From positions 40,166 to 104,165 of the forward strand of contig DHKY01000002.1 in the NCBI GenBank assembly GCA_002404995.1: DNA of 64,000 nt, read 5' to 3'. Both the position numbers and the translations under genes were made by a program. This DNA is from Caryophanales bacterium UBA4682 (GTDB taxonomy: Bacteria; Bacillota_I; Bacilli_A; RFN20; CAG-288). Shown here in pieces: positions 28,188-36,637 of this stretch (its first letter is position 1; every line of letters starts with the position of its first letter). The notes under the pieces were generated by a model. That model saw only the letters and a program-made list of their open reading frames with translations. It ran no database searches and was not told the origin of the DNA.

Positions 28188-29360
28188 CTATTTTTCTTTT
28201 CCCGAACGATACTGATTCGGTGTGATATGGAACTCTTTCTTGAAAACATTCTGGAAATAAGACTGAGAGGAGAAACAAAGGTAATCCGATATTTCCTGGA
28301 TTGTCTGGGATGTGTTTCTAAGAAGATTCTTAGCTTCCTTCCTCTTCCTCTCCAGAATGAAATCATGGAGAGTCTTCCCCGTCTCCTGTTTGAATTTGAC
28401 TTCTAGGCGATTCTTCGATAAATAGACTTTGTCGGCAATATCATCAATAGAGATTCGCTGATTGACGTTCTGCTGAATAATCCTGATTGCTTCCCGCGTA
28501 CTTTTGCTATATTGGTCCTTTCCGCTGATCGAAGACCTTTTTTCCGAATAATCCATGATCCTATGATAAGTAAGATTCTGAATGCTTTCGGCCGAATTCA
28601 TCCTTTCCCTCTGCTGAAGATAGTTATCCGACAGGGACAACGCTTCTTGAATAGTCCTTCCTCCTTGGATGCAGGCTCTTGATACCAAAGTGACAGAGAC
28701 AACGAACCTGTTCTTCCTCTGCCGAATCGGTGTCTGGGCAATCGTGCCAGTACGGACAGGCCTTTCGGATTCAAAGAGCCGGTTCAAGGCCGGTAAATCA
28801 CCTTCCTTGACATAAGACAGCATCTTCTGTTCCCTCTGATAGGTGTTATGAGGATAGATGTTTTCCTCTTGTTCTGTTTCCTTGGCCCTATTTTCCTTTA
28901 TCTGACTCTGTTCTTCCCCTTGGATAATAACGCTCGAAGGAGAAAGCTCTTCATCATTCCAGATGTAGTTCACCATCAAAAGGGTTCGGATCCTGGCAGT
29001 AAGAGGAAAAGAAGACCTAGACGAAAGAGACTGGACGAATTCCGGAATATCGTTGTTGGAAACCCCTAAACGGAAAAGGATTTCTCTCAGCTTCGATGGG
29101 GAATAGGAAACCTGAAAAGCAGGGCCGATGACAATCGTCTCGTTTCCTCTTCTGACCCTGCCGTAATAGAAAGAATCCTTCGTAAAGAAGAAAGACACAT
29201 GGGAATCGCTTTTCTTGACTTCATTCAAATGAAAGGAAAAAGGATCAAAAGGAAAAGGAACGACACTATACCTCTTTTGAGAAAGAATCCCATCCTCCAT
29301 CCTTCGGACAGGCATACCCGTCAGGGAAGCAAGATTCGTTAGAATATAAGGAAGATCCAT
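28188..29360 (-). CDS. AraC-family transcriptional regulator of the rhamnoside operon
   Basis: 390 residues. The C-terminal 100 residues form the AraC double helix-turn-helix (SIDDIADKVYLSKNRLEVKFKQETG and IQEISDYLCFSSQSYFQNVFKKEF). The N-terminal 280 residues are a sensor-like region with no clear family. ATG 29360 is chosen: GAGG lies 9 bases upstream and overlaps an alternative TTG start. It stands directly upstream of and codirectional with the GH3-transporter-GH78-rhaBAD genes, separated by its own terminator, so local control of rhamnoside use is the natural inference. Confidence 0.85.
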   Translation of the reverse strand: MDLPYILTNLASLTGMPVRRMEDGILSQKRYSVVPFPFDPFSFHLNEVKKSDSHVSFFFTKDSFYYGRVRRGNETIVIGPAFQVSYSPSKLREILFRLGVSNNDIPEFVQSLSSRSSFPLTARIRTLLMVNYIWNDEELSPSSVIIQGEEQSQIKENRAKETEQEENIYPHNTYQREQKMLSYVKEGDLPALNRLFESERPVRTGTIAQTPIRQRKNRFVVSVTLVSRACIQGGRTIQEALSLSDNYLQQRERMNSAESIQNLTYHRIMDYSEKRSSISGKDQYSKSTREAIRIIQQNVNQRISIDDIADKVYLSKNRLEVKFKQETGKTLHDFILERKRKEAKNLLRNTSQTIQEISDYLCFSSQSYFQNVFKKEFHITPNQYRSGKEK

Positions 29361-29456
29361 GATAAAATTCCTCAACTTTCAAACTTATTTTACAAGTATA
29401 AGGAAAGGAAGACAAGAATTGATTTCTATTCCTTTCCGTGCAAAAATGTTTTCGTT

Positions 29457-30203
29457 ATGGATCAATTCGCAAGAACTAAGCTTTTAATCGGGGAGGAAAA
29501 GAGGAAGAAACTCACCGACACAAACGTTGCTATTTTCGGACTCGGTGGCGTTGGAGGAGCAGTGGTGGAATCCCTAGCCCGCAGGGGTATTGGCTCCTTT
29601 ACGCTGATTGATAACGATTGTTTCTCCTTGACGAACCTTAACCGACAGATTTTAGCTGTCTCAGATACCATCGGAAAAGAAAAAACGCTCGTAGCCAAGG
29701 AGAGAATCCTTGCCATCAATCCAAAAGCAAAGGTCATTAGGAAAAACAGGTTCTATCTTCCAGAAAACAAGAAGGAAATTGATTTCTCTTCTTTTGACTA
29801 TATTGTGGATGCCATCGATACGATAACATCAAAAATAGACATCATCAGGGAAGCTAGGGAAAACCATGTCCCTGTGATTTCTGCCAGGGGATGCGGAAAC
29901 CGGCTAGATCCAACAAAGCTAGTCGTAACTGATCTTTATAAGACACAGAATGATCCGTTAAGCAAAGTCAGGAGACGGGAATTGAAGAAAAGAGGCGTCC
30001 GACATCTTACCGTTGTTTATTCGACTGAGCTTCCATGTAAGCCAACCGATGAAGAAAAGAAGAAATACATTGACAATGAAGCAAAAGAAAGACGTAAGGA
30101 TGTTCCCGGCTCAGCCTCCTTTGTGCCGCCCGTGGCAGGCTATCTCATTGGATATAAAGTCGTTTCGGATATTCTGAAAGAAGGAAATCCAGAAGCAGAA
30201 TGA
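29457..30203 (+). CDS. tcdA: tRNA threonylcarbamoyladenosine dehydratase (TcdA/CsdL)
   Basis: 248 residues of the E1/ThiF-like family. It cyclises t6A37 of tRNAs to ct6A using ATP. Nucleotide motif GLGGVGG near residue 28, IDNDCFSLTNLNRQ, DAIDTITSKIDI, and NDPLSKV-AGG-AGA-CGG-EL, where the family has KVMRREL: AGG takes the Met place and AGA/CGG the two Arg places (29970-29978). No clear SD. The stop overlaps the next gene (ATGA). Confidence 0.92.
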   Translation: MDQFARTKLLIGEEKRKKLTDTNVAIFGLGGVGGAVVESLARRGIGSFTLIDNDCFSLTNLNRQILAVSDTIGKEKTLVAKERILAINPKAKVIRKNRFYLPENKKEIDFSSFDYIVDAIDTITSKIDIIREARENHVPVISARGCGNRLDPTKLVVTDLYKTQNDPLSKVRRRELKKRGVRHLTVVYSTELPCKPTDEEKKKYIDNEAKERRKDVPGSASFVPPVAGYLIGYKVVSDILKEGNPEAE

Positions 30204-31036
30204 AATTGATCTTCGGTCTAAATCCGCTCGCAAGAAAAAGGAGTGCAGATTCTTCCTTTCAGAAAAAGAAACAGAACTATTTATCCTTAATCCAGAATCA
30301 CCTTCCGGGAACAGAAAAAAGGAAGGAACTACTGATTTATCTTTCAAATTGCTATCTTAAAACTCTGGAAGTGTTATCAGAAGACCCGGAAAGCCTGTCT
30401 TTCAAAGAAAGCAAAGATACAATCAGGAACGGAAAACCTAATAAAGAAGCTGTCTTTCTGCTCTTTTTCTTTTTCCCCAATAAGGAATTAGAAAAAGAAA
30501 GGAAAGAGTTCTTTTCCGAGCAGGAAAAAGCATTCAATGAAAAGCAGACAGAAAAAGAGATAAATCTCTATAACAGATTCCTTCGAGCCATTTACAAAAA
30601 GAATTGCATCCTATCGAATCAAGATGAGATTGCCTTATCCTATTCTTTCTATGACTCTCATAGGAGAGACATTGATAGCGATAAACTTAAAGAAGATAAG
30701 CCGTCCTATTTTCTAGAAAGCGGAGGTCATAGGATCAAAGTCATTCTGGAGAAGACCGTCAAGATACCAAAAGAGCTCTATGATAATAAGCACAAAGTCT
30801 ATTCATTTTATTTTTCTGTCCTGGAATTAAAGTCCACTTCCCCGTATCAAATAAAAATCCAGGTAAAAGACAAGGAAAAAAACTACTTCAGTGAAATCTT
30901 TTATCCAAAAAATATCCGTAAACAGATTGCCTGCCCAATCGAAGTACCCGACACGAACAGGACATTGACTTTTCTTTTTTCACTGATAACCGAAACGGAA
31001 AAAAAAGAAGTCCAGTTCCGCCAATGGCTAGAATAA
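30200..31036 (+). CDS. Hypothetical protein, translationally coupled to tcdA
   Basis: 278 residues beginning in the ATGA overlap with the tcdA stop. It is hydrophilic, Lys/Glu/Ser-rich, with a predicted helical N-terminal half (KELLIYLSNCYLKTLEVLSED) and a C-terminal half of beta type (HRIKVILEKTVKIP, VYSFYFSVLELKSTSPYQIKIQVKD). No signal peptide or membrane helix and no recognisable family. Confidence 0.6.
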   Translation: MKLIFGLNPLARKRSADSSFQKKKQNYLSLIQNHLPGTEKRKELLIYLSNCYLKTLEVLSEDPESLSFKESKDTIRNGKPNKEAVFLLFFFFPNKELEKERKEFFSEQEKAFNEKQTEKEINLYNRFLRAIYKKNCILSNQDEIALSYSFYDSHRRDIDSDKLKEDKPSYFLESGGHRIKVILEKTVKIPKELYDNKHKVYSFYFSVLELKSTSPYQIKIQVKDKEKNYFSEIFYPKNIRKQIACPIEVPDTNRTLTFLFSLITETEKKEVQFRQWLE

Positions 31037-31135
31037 AAAGTTTTTAGAATCAATAGAAAAACCTCCTTTCCGTTCCCATATTAGGTGAGACCTAGAATGG
31101 AGGAGTTCAATCCACATAAGGTCTTACTCTGATAA
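31037..31135 (+). promoter_or_regulatory. Possible structured leader before the small hydrophobic ORF
   Basis: GTGAGACCT (31085-31093) can pair with AGGTCTTAC (31119-31127), allowing one G-U pair, and AACCTCC (31064-31070 region) could pair with GGAGGA inside the loop. A sequestered SD is a common trait of type I toxin mRNAs, but no functional link is shown here. Confidence 0.25.
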
Positions 31136-31162
31136 CCGCCAGGCCATCAAGGCAAAGCCAGG

Positions 31163-31261
31163 GTGAAACTAAAAAAGGCTGCAATGATCCTCAGGTATGT
31201 CCTAGACATACTTTCAGACCTTGCAGCAATAATAAGTTTCATAATTAGTGTAGTCAGTTAG
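31163..31261 (+). CDS. Small hydrophobic peptide, candidate type I toxin, copy 1
   Basis: 32 codons from GTG 31163 to TAG 31261. Basic start MKLKKAA, then a single hydrophobic helix (ILMYVLDIL with AGG as Met, then LAAIISFIISVV). The second copy (63893-63991) has exactly the same length; their differences are synonymous or mostly conservative (Met/Leu, Ile/Val, Phe/Ile, Ile/Leu), and no indel falls inside the frame although one lies just outside. The SD is weak (AAGG 10 bases upstream). ATG at 31184 is another possible start. Confidence 0.45.
   Translation: MKLKKAAMILRYVLDILSDLAAIISFIISVVS
31171..31240 (-). ncRNA. Predicted antisense RNA overlapping the small hydrophobic ORF, copy 1
   Basis: On the minus strand: -35 TTGAAA (complement of 31270-31275), 17-base spacer, -10 TACACT (complement of 31247-31252). 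About 70 bases of RNA would then end in a hairpin with outer stem GCTGCAA/TTGCAGC and inner stem GTATGTC/GACATAC followed by CTTTTTT (complement of 31171-31177). The RNA would be fully complementary to the ORF body. The same promoter and terminator are found in copy 2. Confidence 0.5.
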
Positions 31262-31344
31262 TCGCTGGATTTCAAGGGTCCGATTGACCTTGATTCCCTA
31301 GGACTAGCTCTTGGCCTGGCGGCCTCAGTCTTCCTTCACTTTGA

Positions 31345-31386
31345 ATCAAAAAGAGCTGCACTGTAGCACCAAACTACAATGCAGCT
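31345..31386 (-). terminator. Terminator of the aldose epimerase-like gene
   Basis: AGCTGCA (31354-31360) pairs with TGCAGCT (31380-31386), with an inner GTAG/CTAC extension; on the minus strand the stem is followed by CTTTTTG. Confidence 0.8.
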
Positions 31387-31390
31387 AATT

Positions 31391-32269
31391 TTATTTGATT
31401 TCGATTGACCTAATGAAAGAATTATCGCTCTGTCCCGGTGCAAGCCTTTGAATCGTCTTCTTTTTTGTAATGTCTTTATCCGCATCAAGAAAATCCGGAA
31501 GTCCCTGCCATGGTTCGATAGCAACATAGTTTCCCCATTTCTCATCAGACCAAAGGGCAAGATAAGAAATGCCGTCTTTATAGACACGGATACCTGAACC
31601 ATCCGTTTTCACTAAATCGACATACGGGATATTATAGGCATCTAGAATCAAAGTCGGATAATGACGGAAGAGTGCTTTCGACAGAGGAATCCTGTTTCCT
31701 TTGCCAAACGGTTCTTTTCCAGTCACATAATGATAGTCCTTATCCCTGGTGATCCGAGTCAGTTTCCTTGTCTTTGGCAAGAAAATCTGATTTCCGGAAA
31801 TATCGAATTCATTCTCTTTCTTGACCCCAGGAAGCATGAATGCTGGATGAGCTCCCCTCCTGTAAGGAAGAGGCTCATCAGACAGATTCTTTACCGAACG
31901 AGAGATAGCAATACGCTTACCCCTCAGGCGATAATCAATTGTCAGAACGAAGTCAAACGGATAATTTTTTCTCGTCTCTTCATTAGATGTGAACTCAACA
32001 ACCATCTCTTGTTCACTGATTTTTGTTTCTTTTCCTTCCCTATATCGGATAAGCCCATGGTTTTTCCTTTCGTAGGTCTTACCCTTGTATTGATAATTTC
32101 CGTCCTTTAGACGAGCGACAAAAGGGAAGATGATGACATCCTGTCCTTGCCAGGAATTTTCAATCGGCTGATAAAGCAGTTCTTGTTTTCTCCGTAAATC
32201 ATAGATTGAGGAAAGTGCTCCACCCTTTGGATTTACGGTTATAGATATTTCTTTGTCCTGAATTTGCAC
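31391..32269 (-). CDS. Aldose 1-epimerase family protein (YeaD/GalM-like)
   Basis: 292 residues. Family features: N-terminal GGALSSIYDLRRKQELLYQP, HGLIRYREGK (first conserved His), YRRGAHPAFMLPG (second conserved His with Pro-Ala-Phe), and the late YLALWSDEKWGNYVAIEPWQGLPD containing the conserved Glu of mutarotases. It interconverts alpha and beta sugar anomers, probably supporting galactose or glucose-6-phosphate use. It stands alone, with an AT-rich upstream region and its own terminator. Confidence 0.88.
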   Translation of the reverse strand: MQIQDKEISITVNPKGGALSSIYDLRRKQELLYQPIENSWQGQDVIIFPFVARLKDGNYQYKGKTYERKNHGLIRYREGKETKISEQEMVVEFTSNEETRKNYPFDFVLTIDYRLRGKRIAISRSVKNLSDEPLPYRRGAHPAFMLPGVKKENEFDISGNQIFLPKTRKLTRITRDKDYHYVTGKEPFGKGNRIPLSKALFRHYPTLILDAYNIPYVDLVKTDGSGIRVYKDGISYLALWSDEKWGNYVAIEPWQGLPDFLDADKDITKKKTIQRLAPGQSDNSFIRSIEIK

Positions 32270-32660
32270 TTCTCTTACCTCTCAGCTTAATAACATAGCA
32301 CATTTAAGGTAATTTGAATATAGTAGAAACAAATTTGTAAATAAATTGTAAACTTTTTCCGCCTAATGAAAATAAATATCATTTCATTGTTTTTTCTGAA
32401 AAAAACATGAAAATATCTAACAAAATAAGTTTAAGTTTTCATTTTGTTTGAATAAAAAACAATCAGTTAATTGTTAAAGATTCCTTCCAGAAGAACAATA
32501 AAATTCGATATTATTTTATCAGTTTCCATTTTCAGATTGCATTTCTTGGTTTTGATTATCTGACTAGATTAAAGTATTTGTTATAGAAACAATTTTATCA
32601 AAAAACCAAATTCATTAGTCTGAATAGTTCAGAATTACAATACTGATTTTAGTAAACCAA
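32270..32660. other. AT-rich intergenic stretch without a gene
   Basis: About 390 very AT-rich bases between the starts and ends of two minus-strand genes. It should hold the epimerase promoter. No open frame or convincing structured RNA was seen. Confidence 0.6.
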
Positions 32661-32687
32661 AAAGCTGGCAGGAAAATCCTGCCAGCT
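32661..32687 (-). terminator. Terminator of the fatty-acid isomerase-like gene
   Basis: AGCTGGCAGG (32663-32672) pairs perfectly with CCTGCCAGCT (32678-32687); on the minus strand TTTTTGG follows. Confidence 0.9.
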
Positions 32688-32706
32688 CATAATCAGAAGC
32701 AAATGA

Positions 32707-34167
32707 TTAGTCAGCGAAGAAACGGGAGACAAGATCGCGAGAATACTCGCAGGTTTCATCCCTATCGCCGAAGGACATGATTTCACCACCATAGTAGGTG
32801 TTGTTCTTGCCCTGCCTGGCTTCGACTTTATCATACCAGCCGTCTTTGTAGTCTTCGGAATAGACATGCGGGAAGTAATAAGGCTGGAACTTGTAAATGA
32901 CATTCGGCTTGCCATCAATCCTTTCCGGCGGGCAATCGAAGTCTTTCCTGTCCTGATAAGCAAGCGGAAGAGTAGCTTCATAGTCAAGCTCTTTGCCGCC
33001 ATTATAAGTCTTATGATGACGTAAGATATAGGTGACAATCGGCCTATCGGGTTCATTGACCCAGCGACGGTAGTAGACCCTAACATGACCCATTCTTTCC
33101 GGAACCATGTTGTCAACGATATAGTAGGAAACATCCGGATATTTTCCTTTTTCAATCGTCATAGCCTGGGTATCATAACGCTCATAGTCGATCTTAGAGA
33201 ACAGAGCACGCTCTTCATCCGTGACATCAAGCCATTTATCAAGCGAAAGTGTAGTCGGATTGTTCAGCGGATTCTTTTCGGTTTCAACCTGAAGCGGGCA
33301 AGTAATGATCAGTTTATCGAAAACTTCTTCCTTGCCGTTGACCGTAATGGTGACCTTATCTCCACGGACAACCTTCGTGATATCAGAGTTCAAGACTGCC
33401 GGATGCCTAAGTTTGGCATTTAAGGCTTCATAGATAGACTGGGTTCCGTCTTTCCAAGTCCAGAGGTTGATCTTGACGAAGTTCCTCCTGGTCTTGAAAT
33501 CGAGATACTTCAAGACATAACCAGCCGGGATCTCATCAAAGAAACCATATCCGAAAGAAGTAAACGGCTGAACCCAGACTTCGGTAACGAGCGGGCAGCC
33601 ATTCCTCTTGCAGAATTGATCAAACGGCCTATAAAGGTCTTTCAGGTTCGGGTTCTCTCCAGAGACCGGTTCACGTCCAGGAGTAGCGGCATAGCCCTGG
33701 TATTTACCCTGAGCAACGCCGATATGTCCAGTGACATCATATCCTTTGTATTTGGTCTCGAGAATCTTTCCGAACTTCCTAATCTGTTTCTGAAGTTTCT
33801 TCCTGTGAAGGGCATCTTTCGGATGCTTGAAGAAATATTTGACAGGAGATTTCCTTGCTTCTTCTGTATTCCAGCGATAATCCCTGCGTCCATCCGGATA
33901 CTTATAATTACGGAATAAGACCGGTCCATCTGGCTTGACACCGGTCCAATCCCTGATATCTTGGATTGCATAGTAATTCGGAACACCCCTGATTGCACCC
34001 ATTTCATAACGTTTTCCATGGTAGCTCGGAGAGTGGCATTTTCCACCAACATGGTCAGTGCGCTCAAAGATTGTGTAATTCTGGTAGCCTTTCTGCTCTA
34101 AATACCTACCAGCCGCAAGACCAGCCGGTCCACCGCCAATAATAGCAATTCGAACATTCTTATCCAT
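32707..34167 (-). CDS. FAD-dependent polyunsaturated fatty-acid isomerase-like protein
   Basis: 486 residues. N-terminal dinucleotide motif IAIIGGGPAGLAAGRYLEQKG, then FERTDHVGGKCHSPSYHGKRYEMGAI-(M)-GVPNYYAIQDI-(M)-DWTG, where M marks AGG codons. From memory this follows the Propionibacterium acnes linoleic acid isomerase (RIAIIGAGPAGLAAG, HVGGKCHSP, RYEMGAIMGVPSY, PERLGHVMVYYHRW, YYFPHVSSEDYKAGWY) through the whole length, with an insert of some 60 residues near 100-160. That enzyme converts linoleate to the 10,12-conjugated isomer. Divergent from the acyl ligase-ACP-thioesterase genes, which supports a fatty-acid substrate. Confidence 0.82.
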   Translation of the reverse strand: MDKNVRIAIIGGGPAGLAAGRYLEQKGYQNYTIFERTDHVGGKCHSPSYHGKRYEMGAIRGVPNYYAIQDIRDWTGVKPDGPVLFRNYKYPDGRRDYRWNTEEARKSPVKYFFKHPKDALHRKKLQKQIRKFGKILETKYKGYDVTGHIGVAQGKYQGYAATPGREPVSGENPNLKDLYRPFDQFCKRNGCPLVTEVWVQPFTSFGYGFFDEIPAGYVLKYLDFKTRRNFVKINLWTWKDGTQSIYEALNAKLRHPAVLNSDITKVVRGDKVTITVNGKEEVFDKLIITCPLQVETEKNPLNNPTTLSLDKWLDVTDEERALFSKIDYERYDTQAMTIEKGKYPDVSYYIVDNMVPERMGHVRVYYRRWVNEPDRPIVTYILRHHKTYNGGKELDYEATLPLAYQDRKDFDCPPERIDGKPNVIYKFQPYYFPHVYSEDYKDGWYDKVEARQGKNNTYYGGEIMSFGDRDETCEYSRDLVSRFFAD

Positions 34168-34278
34168 ACATTTTCCCCCTTTAAGAATAATTGCCTAAAA
34201 TATTCTAAAACAATTTTATTGAAATGTAACCTCTTTCATAGAAAAAGTCGTACAATTGAGCAGGGGGATTCCTGAAAA

Positions 34279-35619
34279 GTGAACAAATATAAGACATTTG
34301 TTGAAATACTAGGGTCTAAAGACATCAATAAGATTCTTTTTTCCTATTTTTCAAAAGACTCATGCTGCAATATCAGTTATGGCGCTTTTCTCGATGCCAT
34401 TCGCTCCTATCCCGAAATCAAAGGAAAGACATTTGCTTTCCTTGGGGATAATAGTTATACTTCGATACTTCTCCTTTTTATTCTCGCCTATCAGAAAAAA
34501 ACTATTGTTTTATTGAACCCTCTAGAAGATGAGAAATTAAGGAAAGAAAAAATGGACAGTCTTCCCTTTGACGGAAGGATCAAAGGAAACAAAATGATTT
34601 CTTATCCGAATCCAAAAGAGAATGATAATAAAGAAGCATACTTCTATTTCTATACTTCCGGAACCACATCGTCTTCTAAAGCAGTCGTTTTGACAGAGGA
34701 GAATCTTTGTGCATCCGCTTATAACGGATCCTATTGTCTTCCTCTTTCTGAGCAAGACCGTTTCCTTACTCTTCTTCCTCTTTTCCATGTGTTCGGTTTT
34801 GTCTGTGCCCTGCTTTGGCCAAGGCAATGCCACTCTACAATCTGCTTGCCAAGAGGAAGGCGTTACATCGAAGAGGACTTTGCTTCCTTTAAACCAACTG
34901 CTGTCTCCTTAGTCCCTCAACTTGCTCAAAGGCTTATCCGCTTTCATTTAATCAACCCGGAGAGGAAAACGGTCTTGATTGGTGCCGGTGACTGCCCTGA
35001 CAGCATCATTCATCAATACCAGGAAAGAAACATCACGGTTTCCTTTGGCTATGGAAGGACGGAAACATCCTCTGGACTCGCCTTGTCCTTAGGAAACGAA
35101 GTAAGAACAAGGACAATCTGCCCAGAAGTAAAAATCAAAATCGATTCAAAGGATAAGGAAATCCTTATCAATGCTCCGACTCTATTAAGGAAAGGATATA
35201 GGCAGGATGGAGTTCTGATTCCTCCTGCACTGGAAGATGGATATTACCGGACCGGCGATCTCGGAAGCCTTGACGAGCAAGGAAGGCTTCATCTCATAGG
35301 ACGGAAAAAAGAAATTCTTGTTCTTCCTACCGGAACAAAGATTTTCCTTCCGGAATACGAGGCAAAGCTTGCTGCTTTGATTCCTGGCAGCGAATTCGCT
35401 GTTCTTCTAAGCAAAGAGAATAAGATCACTCTGTACATCCACACAAAAGAAAAGAAAGTAGAAATCGAGAACAAAGTCAGCGAATTCAATCAAGGTTATG
35501 CCCGTGGAGAACAGATTGGAAATATTATTTTCTCTTTAGTTCCTCTACCTAAGACAGCAACTGGTAAAATAAAGAAGTATGTATTAATCGAGGAAATGAA
35601 TCATGATGACAAAAAATGA
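34279..35619 (+). CDS. AMP-dependent acyl synthetase/ligase
   Basis: 446 residues from a GTG with SD AGGGGG 13 bases upstream. Adenylate-forming motifs: A3 YTSGTTSSSKAV near residue 120, A5 GYGRTETSSGLALSL, A7 YYRTGDLG, A8 RLHLIGRKKEILVLPTG, and the A10 lysine in TATGKIKKY. Shorter than typical long-chain acyl-CoA ligases (about 550). The neighbouring carrier protein suggests it loads a fatty acid onto ACP rather than CoA. Its 3' end overlaps the ACP gene by 17 bases. Confidence 0.88.
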   Translation: MNKYKTFVEILGSKDINKILFSYFSKDSCCNISYGAFLDAIRSYPEIKGKTFAFLGDNSYTSILLLFILAYQKKTIVLLNPLEDEKLRKEKMDSLPFDGRIKGNKMISYPNPKENDNKEAYFYFYTSGTTSSSKAVVLTEENLCASAYNGSYCLPLSEQDRFLTLLPLFHVFGFVCALLWPRQCHSTICLPRGRRYIEEDFASFKPTAVSLVPQLAQRLIRFHLINPERKTVLIGAGDCPDSIIHQYQERNITVSFGYGRTETSSGLALSLGNEVRTRTICPEVKIKIDSKDKEILINAPTLLRKGYRQDGVLIPPALEDGYYRTGDLGSLDEQGRLHLIGRKKEILVLPTGTKIFLPEYEAKLAALIPGSEFAVLLSKENKITLYIHTKEKKVEIENKVSEFNQGYARGEQIGNIIFSLVPLPKTATGKIKKYVLIEEMNHDDKK

Positions 35620-35860
35620 AATCAAAGAAAAAACAATTCAGATAATCAAAGAAAACCTTCCGGAGTTCAAAAATAGGAATCTTCAGGACCAGACCAAGAT
35701 CAACACAGCCCAAGGACTCGACAGCAGGACCTTCATCTATGTCAGGTGCAAGATTGAATCTTTCTTCGATATCCACATTCCGGAAAAGAAATGGGCAAAA
35801 AGGCAGACTCTTGAAGACAGGGTCAATTCCATCGAAAACGCCTTAAGAAAGAAAGCCTAG
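35603..35860 (+). CDS. Acyl carrier protein-like
   Basis: 85 residues, ACP size. The phosphopantetheine site is recognisable as GLDSRTFIYVRCKIE (Ser in the LDS context near residue 40). Two adjacent ATGs (35603, 35606) are equally possible. It overlaps the ligase gene and lies 7 bases before the thioesterase gene, so it is the probable acyl carrier of this cassette. Unusually basic for an ACP (many Lys/Arg), which may reflect a special partner set. Confidence 0.7.
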   Translation: MMTKNEIKEKTIQIIKENLPEFKNRNLQDQTKINTAQGLDSRTFIYVRCKIESFFDIHIPEKKWAKRQTLEDRVNSIENALRKKA

Positions 35861-35867
35861 TCTTTCC

Positions 35868-36569
35868 ATGTCTCAGCTCGAAGCCGATATCCAAATCCGT
35901 TCTTTCCAGGTCGATATCAATAAAAATCTGAGTATTCCCTCTCTTTTAGGAATCAACCAGGAAAGGGCAATCCATCACACCGAAGAACTTGGCTATGGAA
36001 AAGAGAAAACCTTAGACAAAGGATATCTCTGGATTATCACAGCCCAGCATTTTCAGGTTACAAGACTCCCTGTCTATGACGAAAAAATCAGCATCATTAC
36101 CTACCCTGGAAAACAGAGGAGCTTCTTTCTGCCACGATATCTTGAAATATTAGACCAAAACGGAAACAGGCTTGTCAAAGGCACTACCCTCTGGACCTTA
36201 ATCAAGAAAGACAGCCGGAAAATCCTAGAGCCCGGTGAAATCGGAATCCATATTGAAGGCAGCGAAAAAGGAACTGAAATTCCTCCGTTTTTCTCTGTTC
36301 CAGACAGGAAACCATCCCGCAAAGGATTCTATAGGAAAGCCGACTATTCGAACTGCGACTTAAACGGACACATCAACAATACCAGATACGCTGAAGAATG
36401 TCTTCGACATATTCCGAACGCTATCGTAAGGAACCATCCGATTAAGGAAATCGGGGCAAAATACAGGAAGGAAGTCCGCATCGGAGAAAAATTCCTTGTC
36501 CATTATAACGAGGGTGAAAGAACCTATTTTTTCAAATCCTGTCCATTTTCCCTCAGGTTATGCTTCTAA
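35868..36569 (+). CDS. Acyl-ACP thioesterase
   Basis: 233 residues of the FatA/FatB-like double hot-dog family. The catalytic segment DLNGHINNTRYAEECL near residue 165 has the family Asn/His pattern (N-x-H-x-N-N). The N-terminal hot dog contains WIITAQHFQVTRLPVYDEKISIITYPG. It releases free fatty acid from ACP. The C-terminus is slightly short (ends SLRLCF). Third gene of the ligase-ACP-thioesterase set. Confidence 0.85.
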   Translation: MSQLEADIQIRSFQVDINKNLSIPSLLGINQERAIHHTEELGYGKEKTLDKGYLWIITAQHFQVTRLPVYDEKISIITYPGKQRSFFLPRYLEILDQNGNRLVKGTTLWTLIKKDSRKILEPGEIGIHIEGSEKGTEIPPFFSVPDRKPSRKGFYRKADYSNCDLNGHINNTRYAEECLRHIPNAIVRNHPIKEIGAKYRKEVRIGEKFLVHYNEGERTYFFKSCPFSLRLCF

Positions 36570-36637
36570 AAGCTTTTTCTTTTTTCTTGAATACCTAAAA
36601 GTACTATACTAATGGCGGTTAAATAAAGGAGAAAAGC

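Larger units (their letters stand above)
31154..31332 (+). repeat. Dispersed 179-bp repeat, copy 1
   Basis: About 80 percent identical to the reverse complement of 63823-64000. Conserved parts are a 32-codon hydrophobic frame, a promoter on the opposite strand, a hairpin-plus-T-run, and a downstream block with inverted repeats (TCAAGG...CCTTGA and GGCCTGGCGGCC). The other copy is cut by the window end, so the full element may be longer on the side before 31154. Confidence 0.9.

Noticed and set aside
31270..31365. Continuation of the small hydrophobic ORF past its TAG into the downstream repeat block
   Set aside because: The two copies differ by a one-base indel there, so the frame is not conserved.
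35603..35619. Frameshift between acyl ligase and ACP genes
   Set aside because: Both proteins have natural ends; the 17-base overlap is a normal coupled arrangement.
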